Of a stretch of DNA of 64,000 nucleotides, positions 25,041 to 36,041 are shown piece by piece (within the stretch, counting starts at the first letter, position 1; each line of letters opens with the position of its first letter). The notes below the pieces were generated by a model. It did no database searches, was not told the origin of the DNA, and saw only the letters and a program-made list of their open reading frames with translations. A program made the translations under genes and the position numbers. Where the stretch lies: NCBI GenBank assembly GCA_964551315.1, contig CAZKCM010000011.1:23231-87230 (forward strand). Direction: 5' to 3'. The stretch is from Virgifigura sp964551315. GTDB taxonomy: Bacteria > Pseudomonadota > Alphaproteobacteria > Dongiales > Dongiaceae.

Positions 25041-25191
25041 CCGTCTGCCGGCCGAGCGACCCGGTCGTCATCGGCCTGTTGCTCCGGCGCAGGACCTTTG
25101 CTTGACATGCGGCGAGAATCCCGAGGCTCGCTCCGGCCTCGAGCGGGACCTGATGCCGGAGGAGATCTGACGCCACGGCGCCATCCTGGTA

Positions 25192-25370
25192 TCAGCCGCC
25201 GCGGTTGGCGTAGGGCTCCTCCGCGTCATCGGGTGCGGCGATGTCCACCGCCGCCGCCCGGGTCAGATGCGCCTTCAACTCGGCGATCCGGTCGGGCGAC
25301 CATCCTGTCGCATCCGTGAGTGTCAGCCACGCGTCGACATAATGCGCCGGCGCATAGACATGCGCCGTAG
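25192..25370 (-). other. Frameshifted 3' end of the Abhydrolase_9 gene
   Basis: Reading on from GYG in the +1 frame gives about 58 residues of family-like sequence (YAPAHYVDAW, GWSPDRIAELKAHLTRAA, ending ANRGG) and a stop at 25192. The transition lies within the run GGCGCAT on the message, where the family would have GGCCAT. Confidence 0.75.
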
Positions 25371-26896
25371 CCCATCGGTGTCGTCGACGCCATCAGCAGG
25401 TCCAGCGCGAGCTGGAGCATCGTGACGACCGGATACCAGCGCAGCTCCGGCGACACGTCCGGACCGCGCGGCGGCACCATCCAGTCCGGCCGGCGATAGA
25501 GGTAGCGATGGTCGAAGAAGGTGACCGCGTCGCTCGCATATTGCAGGTAGAGGATGCGTATCGGGCCCCAGCCGCCCTCCGGCCGGCCGGACAGCCCGTT
25601 CTGGTTCATGAACCGGATGAGTGAGCCGTCCCGGAATCGCGGGAGCCATGCCGGGGAGCCGGCGTTCCGCTCCGTCGTGGCCCAGCGCCAGATCCGGCTC
25701 GTGAAGGGCGGACCGCTCCATAAGGCGCCGTGGATCGGATCCTCGAGAATCTCGAACAGCTCCGCCGACCGCTCGGAGTTCATGGCGCCGAGGCTGAGGC
25801 CGTGCAGGTAGAGCTTTGGCCGCCTGTCCTTCGGAAGCGTGGTCCAGTAGCCGTAGATCCGCGAGAACAGGGCGCGCGCGCCCGCCTCGCCAAAGCCCGG
25901 CTGCACCAGCAGCGAGATCGGGCTGGCCAGGTAGGAGTACTGCATTGCGACGGTGGCGACGTTGCCGTGTTGCAGATACTCGACGCTGTCGATCGCGCCC
26001 GGATCGACCCAGCCCGACCCGGTCGGCGTGACGACGACGAGCAGGGACCGGTCGAAGGCGCCCGTGCGCTTCAGCTCCTCAAGCGCGAGCGTCGCGCGCT
26101 GCTCCGGGGTCTCGGCGGAGCGCAGGCCCACATAGACCCGGATTGGCTCGAGCGCGTCTTGGCCGGATATGGCGCTGATATCGCGGGCGCTCGGTCCGGA
26201 GGCGACGAATTCGCGGCCGGCCCGCCCAAGCTCCTCCCAGCGCAGGAGCGAAGCGGGGCTGCCCGACCTCAGCGCCGATTTCGGCTGCGGGGCCGTGGGC
26301 TCGATCAGGGCATCGTATTGCTGGGCCGTGGAGTCGACGACGCGCAGCGAGACCCGGAAGAAGACCTCGCTGGCGAGCGACCAGAACAGAAGCAGCGCGG
26401 CGACGGCTCCGATCACATTGGCGGCCCGTCGCGGCGCGAAGCGACGAGCATGCCCGGCGCTGCGGCGCATGGCCAGCGCAAAGAGCCGGGCCAGCCCCAG
26501 CAGCAGGAGAAAGATCGCCGCCGCCACGATGCAAACCGTGATCGGGTGTCCGCTCGCGACCGGATCGAGTTCCATCCGCGTACGGATCGAGTTCTGCCAT
26601 TCGGCGCTGCGCCATAGGAACGCAGCCGCCGTCACCGCGCACAGGACGGCGATGACGCGGTTGGCGATGTCGAGAGCGCGGTCGCGGGGGACCGGAAGCT
26701 CCATGTAGCGCCATAGCCAGCGCAAGAAGACGCCCGCGCCGTAGCCGACGGCGAATACGGACCCACCGAGGACGCCCTGGGTGACGGCGGTTCGGGGCAC
26801 CAGGGTGGGCGTCAGGGATGCGGCGAAGAACAGCGTTCCCAGGATCAGCCCCGTCCCGGACAGCGAGCGCCACAATCCCACGGGCCAGCGTGTCAC
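25226..26896 (-). CDS. Abhydrolase_9 family membrane alpha/beta hydrolase, C-terminus frameshifted
   Basis: 556 residues as it reads. The N-terminal 200 residues hold about four to five transmembrane helices (Abhydrolase_9_N), followed by the Abhydrolase_9 domain with the nucleophile Ser in LHGLSLGAMNS and the conserved YLQYASDAVTFF and PRGPDVSPELRWYPVVTMLQL. After MGYG the reading is abnormal: the current frame gives a Cys/Arg/Gly-rich tail, while the next frame reads HVYAPAHYVDAWLTLTDATGW and on to a stop at 25192-25194, exactly the family's usual ending. One extra base near 25363 explains this. Either a real inactivating mutation or a sequencing error. Function of the family in cells is not established. 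Confidence 0.85.
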   Translation of the reverse strand: MTRWPVGLWRSLSGTGLILGTLFFAASLTPTLVPRTAVTQGVLGGSVFAVGYGAGVFLRWLWRYMELPVPRDRALDIANRVIAVLCAVTAAAFLWRSAEWQNSIRTRMELDPVASGHPITVCIVAAAIFLLLLGLARLFALAMRRSAGHARRFAPRRAANVIGAVAALLLFWSLASEVFFRVSLRVVDSTAQQYDALIEPTAPQPKSALRSGSPASLLRWEELGRAGREFVASGPSARDISAISGQDALEPIRVYVGLRSAETPEQRATLALEELKRTGAFDRSLLVVVTPTGSGWVDPGAIDSVEYLQHGNVATVAMQYSYLASPISLLVQPGFGEAGARALFSRIYGYWTTLPKDRRPKLYLHGLSLGAMNSERSAELFEILEDPIHGALWSGPPFTSRIWRWATTERNAGSPAWLPRFRDGSLIRFMNQNGLSGRPEGGWGPIRILYLQYASDAVTFFDHRYLYRRPDWMVPPRGPDVSPELRWYPVVTMLQLALDLLMASTTPMGYGACLCAGALCRRVADTHGCDRMVARPDRRVEGASDPGGGGGHRRTR

Positions 26897-27266
26897 GCCC
26901 TGTCCCCTCCTTAGGGAGCGTACGAGACCCTATGATTGCCGCCTTTGCGGATTGTTCAATGCCTTGCGACCGTCTCGCCCGCTGCGCGAACTGTGCCGCG
27001 GCGTATTATCCGGCGAGAGCAGAGTGCATGGCCCGGCCTTCGGGTGGTCTTACGGGTCGCCTAGTGCAAAGCCCAGATCGCCTGTCTGGCCAACGCGCCG
27101 GCATCTCCTAGCCCGGCACGGAACATTTCCGCATCGCCGTGGACTCTGCTTCAAACTCTGACGCAAGTGCCTCGGGCTTTGCCCGAAAGTCCGTTCAGGG
27201 CGCTGACTGGGAAACGAGCTTCAAGGTTTCCCAATCATTGCTGCAGTGATCACCGACCGGAACGGA
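26897..27266. other. 370-bp intergenic region without a recognised gene
   Basis: Lies between the start of the Abhydrolase_9 gene and the stop of gyrB. No tRNA, convincing ORF or repeat family was seen. It includes the hairpin at 27208-27233 and a smaller one, TCGGGC-TTT-GCCCGA, near 27173-27190. The part near 26897 must hold the Abhydrolase_9 promoter. Confidence 0.5.
27208..27233 (-). terminator. Hairpin downstream of gyrB
   Basis: TGGGAAAC and GTTTCCCA form a perfect 8-bp stem with a 10-base loop, 33 bp after the gyrB stop. There is no U-tract, so intrinsic termination would be weak. Confidence 0.4.
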
Positions 27267-29708
<2,442 letters not shown>

Positions 29709-29784
29709 TCTGTCCTCATCCAACTTCGTCACACGCGCCGAAGACGTCGGCGCGAGGGCCGCCACCATGGGCGATCATCGGCGT

Positions 29785-31032
29785 TCACCGGGGGGTGATG
29801 ACCGCGTCGCGGACGCGGAAGAACTGCGCCCGATCCCCCAAGGGGTGAAACAACTCTTCTTCGGTTCCCGTCAGCCAGGCCTGCGCGCCCACCGCCAGCA
29901 CCGCTTCGAACAGCGCCTCCCGCCGCGATGGGTCGAGATGGGCCGCCACCTCGTCGAGCAGAAGGACCGGCGCTGCGCCCCGCGCCGCCGTTTGCAGCCG
30001 CGCGTGGGCAAGCACGATCGAGATCAGCAGCGCCTTCTGCTCGCCGGTCGAGCAATCGGCCGCCGGCATGCCCTTGGCGAGATGCACCACCGCCAGATCG
30101 CTGCGGTGAGGTCCGACGGCCGCGCCGCCCGTCTCGGCGTCGCGCGGCCGCATCTCCGCGAGGCGCGCCCGAAGGCGGTCCTCCGCCGCCAGCGCCGGCA
30201 TCTCGTCGAGCCAGGATTCCACCAGGCCCTCAACGCGCAGACTCGCCTTGGGAAAAGGGCCCGCGCCCTCGGCGATGGCGCGATCGAGACGCGCCGCCAG
30301 GTCCCGGCGCGCGGCGGCGATGGCCACGCCGCGGGCCGCGATCTGTTCCTCGAGCGCGGCGATCCAGGCGCCGTCCCCCCGGATCACGCCGCGGAGCAGA
30401 CGCGCCCGTTCGCGCAGCGCGTGCTCATAGGCCGCCACCCGCGAGGCGTGGTCCGGGTCGAAGCCGTAGACCAGCCGGTCGAGGAACCGCCGCCGGGCGC
30501 CCGCACCCTCAAGGAACAGGCGGTCCATCTGCGGTGTCAGCCAGACCACGCCGAGCAGCTCGGCGAGCGGTGCCTGGCCGCGGACGAAATCGCCGTCGAT
30601 CTTCACCAGCCGCCGGTCGCGCCCCGGCTCGGCCGCCGCGTCGCGCCCGGTGCCGATCTCGACCACGCCTTCCGGCCGGCTGACGCGGGCCGCTACGGCC
30701 CAAGCGGAGCCGGAAACGGCCCCGTCGTCGCCGGTTCCGTCCGCCGGCGGGCGCCGCCGGTCGATGGCAGCGAGGCCGGCATGGCGAAGCCCCCGGCCGG
30801 GCGCCAGGAAGGAGATCGCTTCCAGCAGATTGGTCTTGCCCGCGCCGTTGGGCCCGGTCAACACCACCGGCCGCGAATCGACCTCCAGGACAGCGCGCTC
30901 GTAGCAGCGAAAGTCGGTCAGCGCCAGACGCGCGAGTGCAACTCCGGGCGACGGGGCGGCGCATTCCGCCCGGCGGCCAGTCTCTTCTGCATATGGCGCG
31001 CCGCAAACCTGCTGATACGGTGACGTCAGAAT
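29785..31032 (-). CDS. recF: DNA replication/repair protein RecF, probable ATT start
   Basis: SMC-like ATPase that loads RecA at gaps. P-loop GPNGAGKTN, GPHRSDL, signature STGEQKALLISIV and Walker B VLLLDEVAAHLD are all present. The only GTG near the P-loop would cut off the first beta strand (LARLALTDFRCYERAVLEV), which is clearly coding. In that frame there is no ATG, GTG or TTG back to the end of dnaN. An ATT at 31030-31032 lies 7 bases after a perfect GGAGG (31040-31044), giving 415 residues with a 30-residue N-terminal extension; CTG is the next codon. The alternative is a 1-nt frameshift between an ATG at about 30993 and the body. The gene lies 34 bp after dnaN. Confidence 0.85.
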   Translation of the reverse strand: MLTSPYQQVCGAPYAEETGRRAECAAPSPGVALARLALTDFRCYERAVLEVDSRPVVLTGPNGAGKTNLLEAISFLAPGRGLRHAGLAAIDRRRPPADGTGDDGAVSGSAWAVAARVSRPEGVVEIGTGRDAAAEPGRDRRLVKIDGDFVRGQAPLAELLGVVWLTPQMDRLFLEGAGARRRFLDRLVYGFDPDHASRVAAYEHALRERARLLRGVIRGDGAWIAALEEQIAARGVAIAAARRDLAARLDRAIAEGAGPFPKASLRVEGLVESWLDEMPALAAEDRLRARLAEMRPRDAETGGAAVGPHRSDLAVVHLAKGMPAADCSTGEQKALLISIVLAHARLQTAARGAAPVLLLDEVAAHLDPSRREALFEAVLAVGAQAWLTGTEEELFHPLGDRAQFFRVRDAVITPR

Positions 31033-31066
31033 CGATTGGCCTCCAGGAGTCCGACTTAGGCCGAGC

Positions 31067-32185
31067 CTAGACCCGCATCGGCATCAGAACGTAAAGGGCG
31101 CTGGGGTCGGCTGCATCGCGCACCAGCGTCGGCGATGCGGCGTCGGCCATGGCAAACTGTGCGCCATCGCCTTCAATCTGGTGAGTGATGTCCAATAGAT
31201 AGCGAGCGTTGAAGCCGATTTCGATACCCTCGCCCTTAAAATTCACCTCGAGCTCCTCGGTGGCACTGCCGTTCTCGGGGCTCGTCGCCGAGAGAACCAG
31301 CATGTCGTCCTTGATGCTCAATTTGACGGCCCGGGACTTCTCGCTGGAGATGGTGGAAACGCGGTCGACGGCTTCGGCGAAGCTCTTCCTGTCGACCTCC
31401 ATCACCTTGTCGTTTCCTGTCGGAATCACGCGCTGATAGTCAGGGAAGGTCCCGTCGATCAGCTTCGAGGTCAGCACGACGTCGTCGAAACTGAAGCGGA
31501 TCCGCGCATCGGACAGGGCGACCTCGATCGTCTCGCTCGCCTCCTCGATCAGCTTGCGCAGCTCGCCGACCGTCTTGCGCGGGACGATGACGCCCGGCAT
31601 CTCCTCGGCGCCTGCGGGCAACGGCCGCTCGACCCGGGCCAGCCGGTGACCGTCGGTCGCCACCGCGCGCAGCATGTGCGCGCCGTCGACGACGGCGGCA
31701 TGGAGATAGATGCCGTTGAGGTAGTAGCGCGTCTCTTCGGTCGAGATCGCGAACCGGGTCCGGTCGATGAGGCGGCGCATCTCGTTCGCCGTGAGGGTGA
31801 ACCGATGCGGCAGTTCCCCGGCGCCCATCGCCGGGAAGTCTTCCTTGGGCAGCGTGGCGAGGGTGAACCGCGAGCGGCCGGCGCGCAGGCTGAGCTGGCC
31901 GCTGTCGCCGCTGCTCTCCAGCTGGATCTGCGCGCCCTCGGGCAGCTTTCGGACGATGTCGTAGAGCGTATGCGCCGGCACCGTCGTCGCCCCGCCGTCG
32001 GCCACCATCGCCGGCACCTTCTCGATGATCGTGAGGTCCATGTCGGTCGCGATCAGGCCGAGCGTCCCGTCGGATGCATCGAGCAGCACGTTCGACAGGA
32101 TCGGAATGGTATTCCGGCGCTCGACCACGCTCTGCACATGCGCCAGCGACTTGAGGAGGGCGCTCCGTTCGAGAGTGAGTTTCAT
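31067..32185 (-). CDS. dnaN: DNA polymerase III beta sliding clamp
   Basis: Ring-shaped processivity clamp. 372 residues, the usual length, from the ATG at 32185. Three DnaN domains are visible: the N-terminal MKLTLERSALLKSLAHVQSVVERRNTIPILSN, a middle domain starting near MRRLIDRTRFAISTEETRYYLNGIYLH, and a C-terminal domain ending ALYVLMPMRV, where the peptide-binding cleft motif PMR is conserved. It begins the dnaN-recF-gyrB run and has a strong promoter candidate about 150 bp upstream, so it can be expressed independently of dnaA. Confidence 0.98.
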   Translation of the reverse strand: MKLTLERSALLKSLAHVQSVVERRNTIPILSNVLLDASDGTLGLIATDMDLTIIEKVPAMVADGGATTVPAHTLYDIVRKLPEGAQIQLESSGDSGQLSLRAGRSRFTLATLPKEDFPAMGAGELPHRFTLTANEMRRLIDRTRFAISTEETRYYLNGIYLHAAVVDGAHMLRAVATDGHRLARVERPLPAGAEEMPGVIVPRKTVGELRKLIEEASETIEVALSDARIRFSFDDVVLTSKLIDGTFPDYQRVIPTGNDKVMEVDRKSFAEAVDRVSTISSEKSRAVKLSIKDDMLVLSATSPENGSATEELEVNFKGEGIEIGFNARYLLDITHQIEGDGAQFAMADAASPTLVRDAADPSALYVLMPMRV

Positions 32186-32497
32186 GGGTCTACTAGGATC
32201 TTCAAAGGGTCAAAGGTCGAAGCGTCCCCGAGCCGCGGCCGGCGCGGCCCGAAACGGATTTCTGCGGCATCTTGCCGGTATGCGCGATGCCAGCCGGAGC
32301 GGCCCGCCGGATGAGGGCGCTGCTCCATGAAGCATTATATCAGAAGGCGGTCGGAAGGTAAGAAATTTGCGTCGAAGATGCCGGGCCGGCAGGCTTCCGA
32401 TGCCCGATGGTCCGCCGCGACCGGATCGCGAGCGAAGAAGGCCTGGGACCGGCCCGGCATCGGTCGCTCAGGCCGAGCAATGAGCCTCGCGCCGCCC
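32186..32497. other. 312-bp dnaA-dnaN intergenic region
   Basis: Unusually long for this junction and free of genes. It holds the dnaN promoter candidate and an AT-richer patch (32334-32380). No perfect DnaA box (TTATNCACA) was found, so a role as origin is not supported. Confidence 0.5.
32334..32365 (-). promoter_or_regulatory. Promoter candidate for dnaN-recF-gyrB
   Basis: On the minus strand a perfect -10 hexamer TATAAT (32334-32339) is preceded, at 16 bases, by TTACCT as a weak -35. It lies about 150 bp upstream of the dnaN start, in the intergenic region. Confidence 0.5.
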
Positions 32498-33934
32498 CTA
32501 TCCCTCGAGCATGCGGCGCAGCAGCTCGACATCCTCGGAGAAGCTGTGATCGGTCGCGCGCAGTTCCTCGACCTTGCGCACGGCATGCATCACCGTGGTG
32601 TGGTCGCGCCCGCCGAACTTGCGGCCGATCTCGGGCAGGGAGCGCGAGGTGAGCTGCTTGGCGAGGTACATCGCCACCTGGCGGGGGCGGGCGACCGCGC
32701 GGGCGCGCCGCGCCGAATGCATGTCGCCGATCTTGATGTTGAAGTGTTCGGCGACCCGCTTCTGGATCTCTTCGATCGTGACCCGCCGGTCATTGGCGCG
32801 CAGAAGGTCGTGCAATACCTCCTGCGTCGTCTCCAGGGTGATCGGCCGCCCCACCAGGGTGGCGTGCGCCACGATCCGGTTCAGCGCACCTTCCAGTTCG
32901 CGAACGTTGGAGGTGATCTTGTGGGCGAGGAACTCGAGAACCTTGGTCGGGATCTCGACGTGAAGGTTTTCTGCCTTCGACTGGAGGATGCCGAGTCGCA
33001 GCTCGTAGGTGGTGGGGTGGATGTCGGCCACCAGCCCCCAACCAAGGCGGGAGCGCATCCGCTCCTCCAGCCCTTCGAGGTCGGAGGGCGACTTGTCGGC
33101 GGAGATCACGACCTGGCGGTTCTGATCGACGAGCGCGTTGAAGGTGTGGAAGAACTCCTCCTGGGTCGAGTCCTTGCCGCTGATGAACTGAACGTCGTCG
33201 ATCATCAGCACGTCGACCGAGCGGAACTGCTCCTTGAAGGCCATGGTGTTCTTGTGCCGCAGCGCGCGGATGAACTGGTACATGAACTTCTCGGCCGACA
33301 GGTAGATGACGCGGCGGCCGGGGGTGCGCCGCTTGATGTGCCAAGCGATGGCGTGCATCAGATGGGTCTTGCCGAGGCCGACCCCGCCATAGAGGAACAG
33401 AGGGTTGAACGGCACCGTCTTGGCCTCGGCGACGCGCCGCGCCGCGGCGTAGGCCAGTTCGTTCGATTTGCCGACGACGAAGTTGTCAAAGGTGAAGCGC
33501 GGGTCGAGCGGCGCGCTGACGTCCTCCTGCGTGCCGCCGTTGATCCCGAGCGACGCGGCGGGAGCCAAAGCGGTCGTGTCCTCGGCGACGGCGCCGTCGC
33601 CCGTCGCGGAGAAGCCCGTGGGGACCGCCACGGAATCGGACGGGATGGCCCGGGCGAGCTGCGGGCGGCCGCTGTCGACCACGACCTCGACGGCGCGAAT
33701 CTCCGGGTTCTCGCCCGACCACAGCGCCCGCAACCGGTCGCCGTAATGCGAGACGATCCAGTCGCGCATGAAACGCGTCGGAACGGCGACACGGATCTCC
33801 GAACCGCGATGCCCGACCAGCGTCAGTGGCTTGAGCCAGCTTCGGAACGCCGCCTCCCCGAACTCAGCTCGAAGCCGTCCGCGAACACGGGCCCATTGCG
33901 CGTTGATCTGGGCATCGAGTCCGTCGGTCTTCAT
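32498..33934 (-). CDS. dnaA: Chromosomal replication initiator DnaA
   Basis: Initiates replication at oriC. 478 residues from the ATG at 33934, which follows a GGAGGGGG run; another in-frame ATG lies ten codons upstream. Domain I is WARVRGRLRAEFGEAAFRSWLKPL. Domain II is a variable Ala/Gly-rich linker. Domain III has RFTFDNFVVGKSNELAYAAA, Walker A GGVGLGKTHLM, Walker B VLMIDDVQFI and sensor motifs. Domain IV has the DnaA-box-binding signature GGRDHTTVMHAVRKVE. It lies 59 bp after a rhodanese gene on the same strand. The replication region suggests the origin is nearby, but no cluster of DnaA boxes was seen. Confidence 0.98.
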   Translation of the reverse strand: MKTDGLDAQINAQWARVRGRLRAEFGEAAFRSWLKPLTLVGHRGSEIRVAVPTRFMRDWIVSHYGDRLRALWSGENPEIRAVEVVVDSGRPQLARAIPSDSVAVPTGFSATGDGAVAEDTTALAPAASLGINGGTQEDVSAPLDPRFTFDNFVVGKSNELAYAAARRVAEAKTVPFNPLFLYGGVGLGKTHLMHAIAWHIKRRTPGRRVIYLSAEKFMYQFIRALRHKNTMAFKEQFRSVDVLMIDDVQFISGKDSTQEEFFHTFNALVDQNRQVVISADKSPSDLEGLEERMRSRLGWGLVADIHPTTYELRLGILQSKAENLHVEIPTKVLEFLAHKITSNVRELEGALNRIVAHATLVGRPITLETTQEVLHDLLRANDRRVTIEEIQKRVAEHFNIKIGDMHSARRARAVARPRQVAMYLAKQLTSRSLPEIGRKFGGRDHTTVMHAVRKVEELRATDHSFSEDVELLRRMLEG

Positions 33935-33993
33935 GGCGCTGCCCCCTCCGCCTGATCCTGCCATGCCCTTCTGCATCTCGCCCTGAACCCGAT

Positions 33994-34410
33994 CTAGTCC
34001 TGAACCCAGGGCAAACCGGCCGCCTTCCAACCGCCAAGCCGGCCGCGATGGCGGTCGGCATCCAGCTTGCCTTCAAACCCGTCCGAGATGTTGTAGCAAC
34101 GGCGGTATCCCGCGGCCGTCATTGCCTCTGCCGCCGCACGCGACCGCGCGCCGCTGCGGCACAAAAACAGCAACGGCGTGTCGTGCGACGGCACGACCTC
34201 GGCGAGACGGTCGGTGAAATCCGGATCCACGGCCATGGTCGGGAAATCCTGCCAGGAAAGCAGGATGGGTTTCTTTCCCAGGGCGGTCAGATCGGGAACA
34301 CCGACGAACGTCCATTCCGGACGGCTACGTACGTCCACCAGGGTGGCATCCGCATCCCGGGCCAGCATGTCCCAGGCCTCGCTCGGGCGCAGATCCCCAG
34401 CATAGCTCAT
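33994..34410 (-). CDS. Rhodanese-like sulfurtransferase domain protein
   Basis: Single rhodanese domain, 138 residues from the ATG at 34410; an upstream GTG extension is possible but unlike the family. The N-terminal part begins DLRPSEAWDMLARDADATLVDVRSRPEWTFVGVPDL. The active-site loop is LCRSGARSRAAAEAM with catalytic Cys at about 93, and CDC25-like ISDGFEGKLDADRHRG ends the domain. It probably transfers sulfane sulfur or acts on thiol metabolites. It is placed between rpsT and dnaA with a 405-bp leader. Confidence 0.88.
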   Translation of the reverse strand: MSYAGDLRPSEAWDMLARDADATLVDVRSRPEWTFVGVPDLTALGKKPILLSWQDFPTMAVDPDFTDRLAEVVPSHDTPLLFLCRSGARSRAAAEAMTAAGYRRCYNISDGFEGKLDADRHRGRLGGWKAAGLPWVQD

Positions 34411-34815
34411 CGCCGTTTGAAATCCTTCCGACTGACAGCCTGACGCCTTCGAACGCCAAAACTTCCCCGTCCCGCGGCGCCCCACCAACAGGTCCCCTAA
34501 ACGACGCGGCGCAGGTTATGGTCAATCACAGAATCAGAAAATCACTCCAGTGACTTCCTGCGTCCGGGCATGACCAATTGAATTGAGGACTAGGCCGCAA
34601 GTTTTACTTGCACATTACTTTAGTGCCTAACCCTGGAGCATCCTCCCGTCCACCGCGGGAGACTCTAACTCGCGGGACCCGGCCGTGGCAATATGATCGA
34701 AAAGAGAACGCAAGAAAAATACCATTCCCAGACCGACCCAAGCCGTCGCGACGCAGGCACGGTCGACCGCCGACGGCGCCGGGCCCGGATGCGATCGACG
34801 AACCGCCGCTGTGCC
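34411..34815. other. 405-bp AT-richer intergenic region between rpsT and the rhodanese gene
   Basis: No gene is supported. The part 34490-34760 is visibly richer in A/T than the flanks, with the inverted repeat GCAAGT-TTT-ACTTGC (34597-34611). One imperfect DnaA-box-like 9-mer, TTATGGTCA (about 34516-34524), occurs, two mismatches from consensus. This could hold promoters for the rhodanese-dnaA unit; an origin role cannot be supported. Confidence 0.45.
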
Positions 34816-35076
34816 CTAAAGGCTGTTGACCCGCGCCGCCAGGCGCGACAGCTTGCGCGCCGCCGTGTTGCGGTGGAGCACGCCCTTCGTGACGCCGCGA
34901 TGGATTTCCGGCTGCGCCTGGCGCAGCGCTTCCTGCGCGGCGGACTTGTCGCCGCCGGCGATCGCCGCCTCGACCTTCTTGATGAAGGTGCGCACGCGGC
35001 TCATGCGGGCGCGATTGATCTCCGTCCGCTTCTCGATCTGGCGAATGCGCTTCTTCGCCGACTTGTGGTGAGCCAT
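34816..35076 (-). CDS. rpsT: 30S ribosomal protein S20
   Basis: Binds 16S rRNA at the bottom of the 30S subunit. 86 residues, basic, with the standard MAHHKSAKKRIRQIEKRTEINRARMSRVRTFIKKVE start and the C-terminal KGVLHRNTAARKLSRLAARVN. Placement upstream of dnaA is standard for alphaproteobacteria. It is preceded, on the same strand, by the enoyl-CoA hydratase gene with a 116-bp gap. Confidence 0.98.
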   Translation of the reverse strand: MAHHKSAKKRIRQIEKRTEINRARMSRVRTFIKKVEAAIAGGDKSAAQEALRQAQPEIHRGVTKGVLHRNTAARKLSRLAARVNSL

Positions 35077-35192
35077 GCCAAACTCGCTTTCACTGAAATC
35101 CTGGGAGCGGCGGGTTATATCGCCCGATCCGCCCGCGCGTCAAGGTTCCGGCCGCCTTCGCCAGGCGCCCGGCCCGTCCCGCGGCGGGGCGC

Positions 35193-35969
35193 TCAACGGT
35201 TCCTGAAGCGGGGCTGCCGCTTCTCGACGAAGGCGGCCATGCCCTCCTTCTGGTCCTCGGTCCCGAAGGCGGCGTGGAAGAGACGCCGCTCGAACCGGAT
35301 CCCTTCCGCGAGGGTCGTTTCGTAAGCCCGGTTCACTGCCTCTTTCGCCATCAGAACGATCGGCCGGGACAGGTCGGCGATGCGTTCGGCGACCTTGAGG
35401 GCCTCGTCCAGCAGGCGATCCGCCGGCACGATCCGGCTCACCAGCCCCGCGCGCTCCGCCTCCTCGGCATCCATCAGGCGGCCGGTCAGGCACATCTCCA
35501 TCGCCTTGGCCTTGCCGACGACGCGTGTCAGGCGCTGGGTGCCGCCGGCGCCGGGCAGGATCCCCAACGTGATTTCCGGCTGGCCGAATTTCGCGGTGTC
35601 GGCGGCAAGGATGATGTCACACATCATCGCCACCTCGCAGCCGCCGCCGAGCGCGTATCCGGCGACCGCCGCGATCACCGGCTTGCGGCAATGGGCGACC
35701 CGCTCCCACCCCCGGGTGATGAAGTCCGACGTGTAGACGTCGACGAAGGAGCGGTCCTTCATCTCCTTGATATCGGCCCCGGCGGCGAAGGCCTTCTCGC
35801 TGCCGGTGAGCACGATGGCGCCGACCTCCTCGTCCGCCTCGAACGCGTCGAGCGCGTGACCGAGCTCCGCGACGAGTGCGTCGGAGAGCGCGTTGAGCGC
35901 CGCCGGCCGGTTGAAAGTAACGAGGCCGACGCGGCCCTTCTTCTCGGCGATGATGTTCTGGTACGGCAT
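35193..35969 (-). CDS. Enoyl-CoA hydratase
   Basis: Hydrates trans-2-enoyl-CoA in fatty acid or amino acid oxidation. 258 residues of the crotonase fold, similar to the mitochondrial ECHS1-type FadB1 enzymes. The oxyanion-hole segments are FAAGADIKEM and ALGGGCEVAMMCDIILA; the two catalytic Glu are Glu112 (GCEVAM) and Glu132 (FGQPEITLGILPGAGGTQRL). This gene beside rpsT and mutM is a common alphaproteobacterial arrangement. Preceded by the secreted 120-residue protein. Confidence 0.95.
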   Translation of the reverse strand: MPYQNIIAEKKGRVGLVTFNRPAALNALSDALVAELGHALDAFEADEEVGAIVLTGSEKAFAAGADIKEMKDRSFVDVYTSDFITRGWERVAHCRKPVIAAVAGYALGGGCEVAMMCDIILAADTAKFGQPEITLGILPGAGGTQRLTRVVGKAKAMEMCLTGRLMDAEEAERAGLVSRIVPADRLLDEALKVAERIADLSRPIVLMAKEAVNRAYETTLAEGIRFERRLFHAAFGTEDQKEGMAAFVEKRQPRFRNR

Positions 35970-36041
35970 GGCGTCCCTCCGCGATCGGGCCGGCGCACAC
36001 GACTCGTCCGGCCCCGGCGATTCACAAGCGATCCTAACGAC

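Noticed and set aside
26818..27111. 97-residue plus-strand frame with several Cys
   Set aside because: It overlaps the start of the Abhydrolase_9 gene, no ribosome binding site is present, and the Cys do not fit a known metal motif.
30509..31006. 165-residue frame overlapping the recF start
   Set aside because: It is Arg/Pro/Gly-rich and out of frame with the clearly conserved RecF sequence.
34490..34760. Replication origin in the rpsT-rhodanese spacer
   Set aside because: Only one imperfect DnaA-box-like 9-mer was found and no clustered boxes or clear unwinding element; AT-richness alone is not enough.
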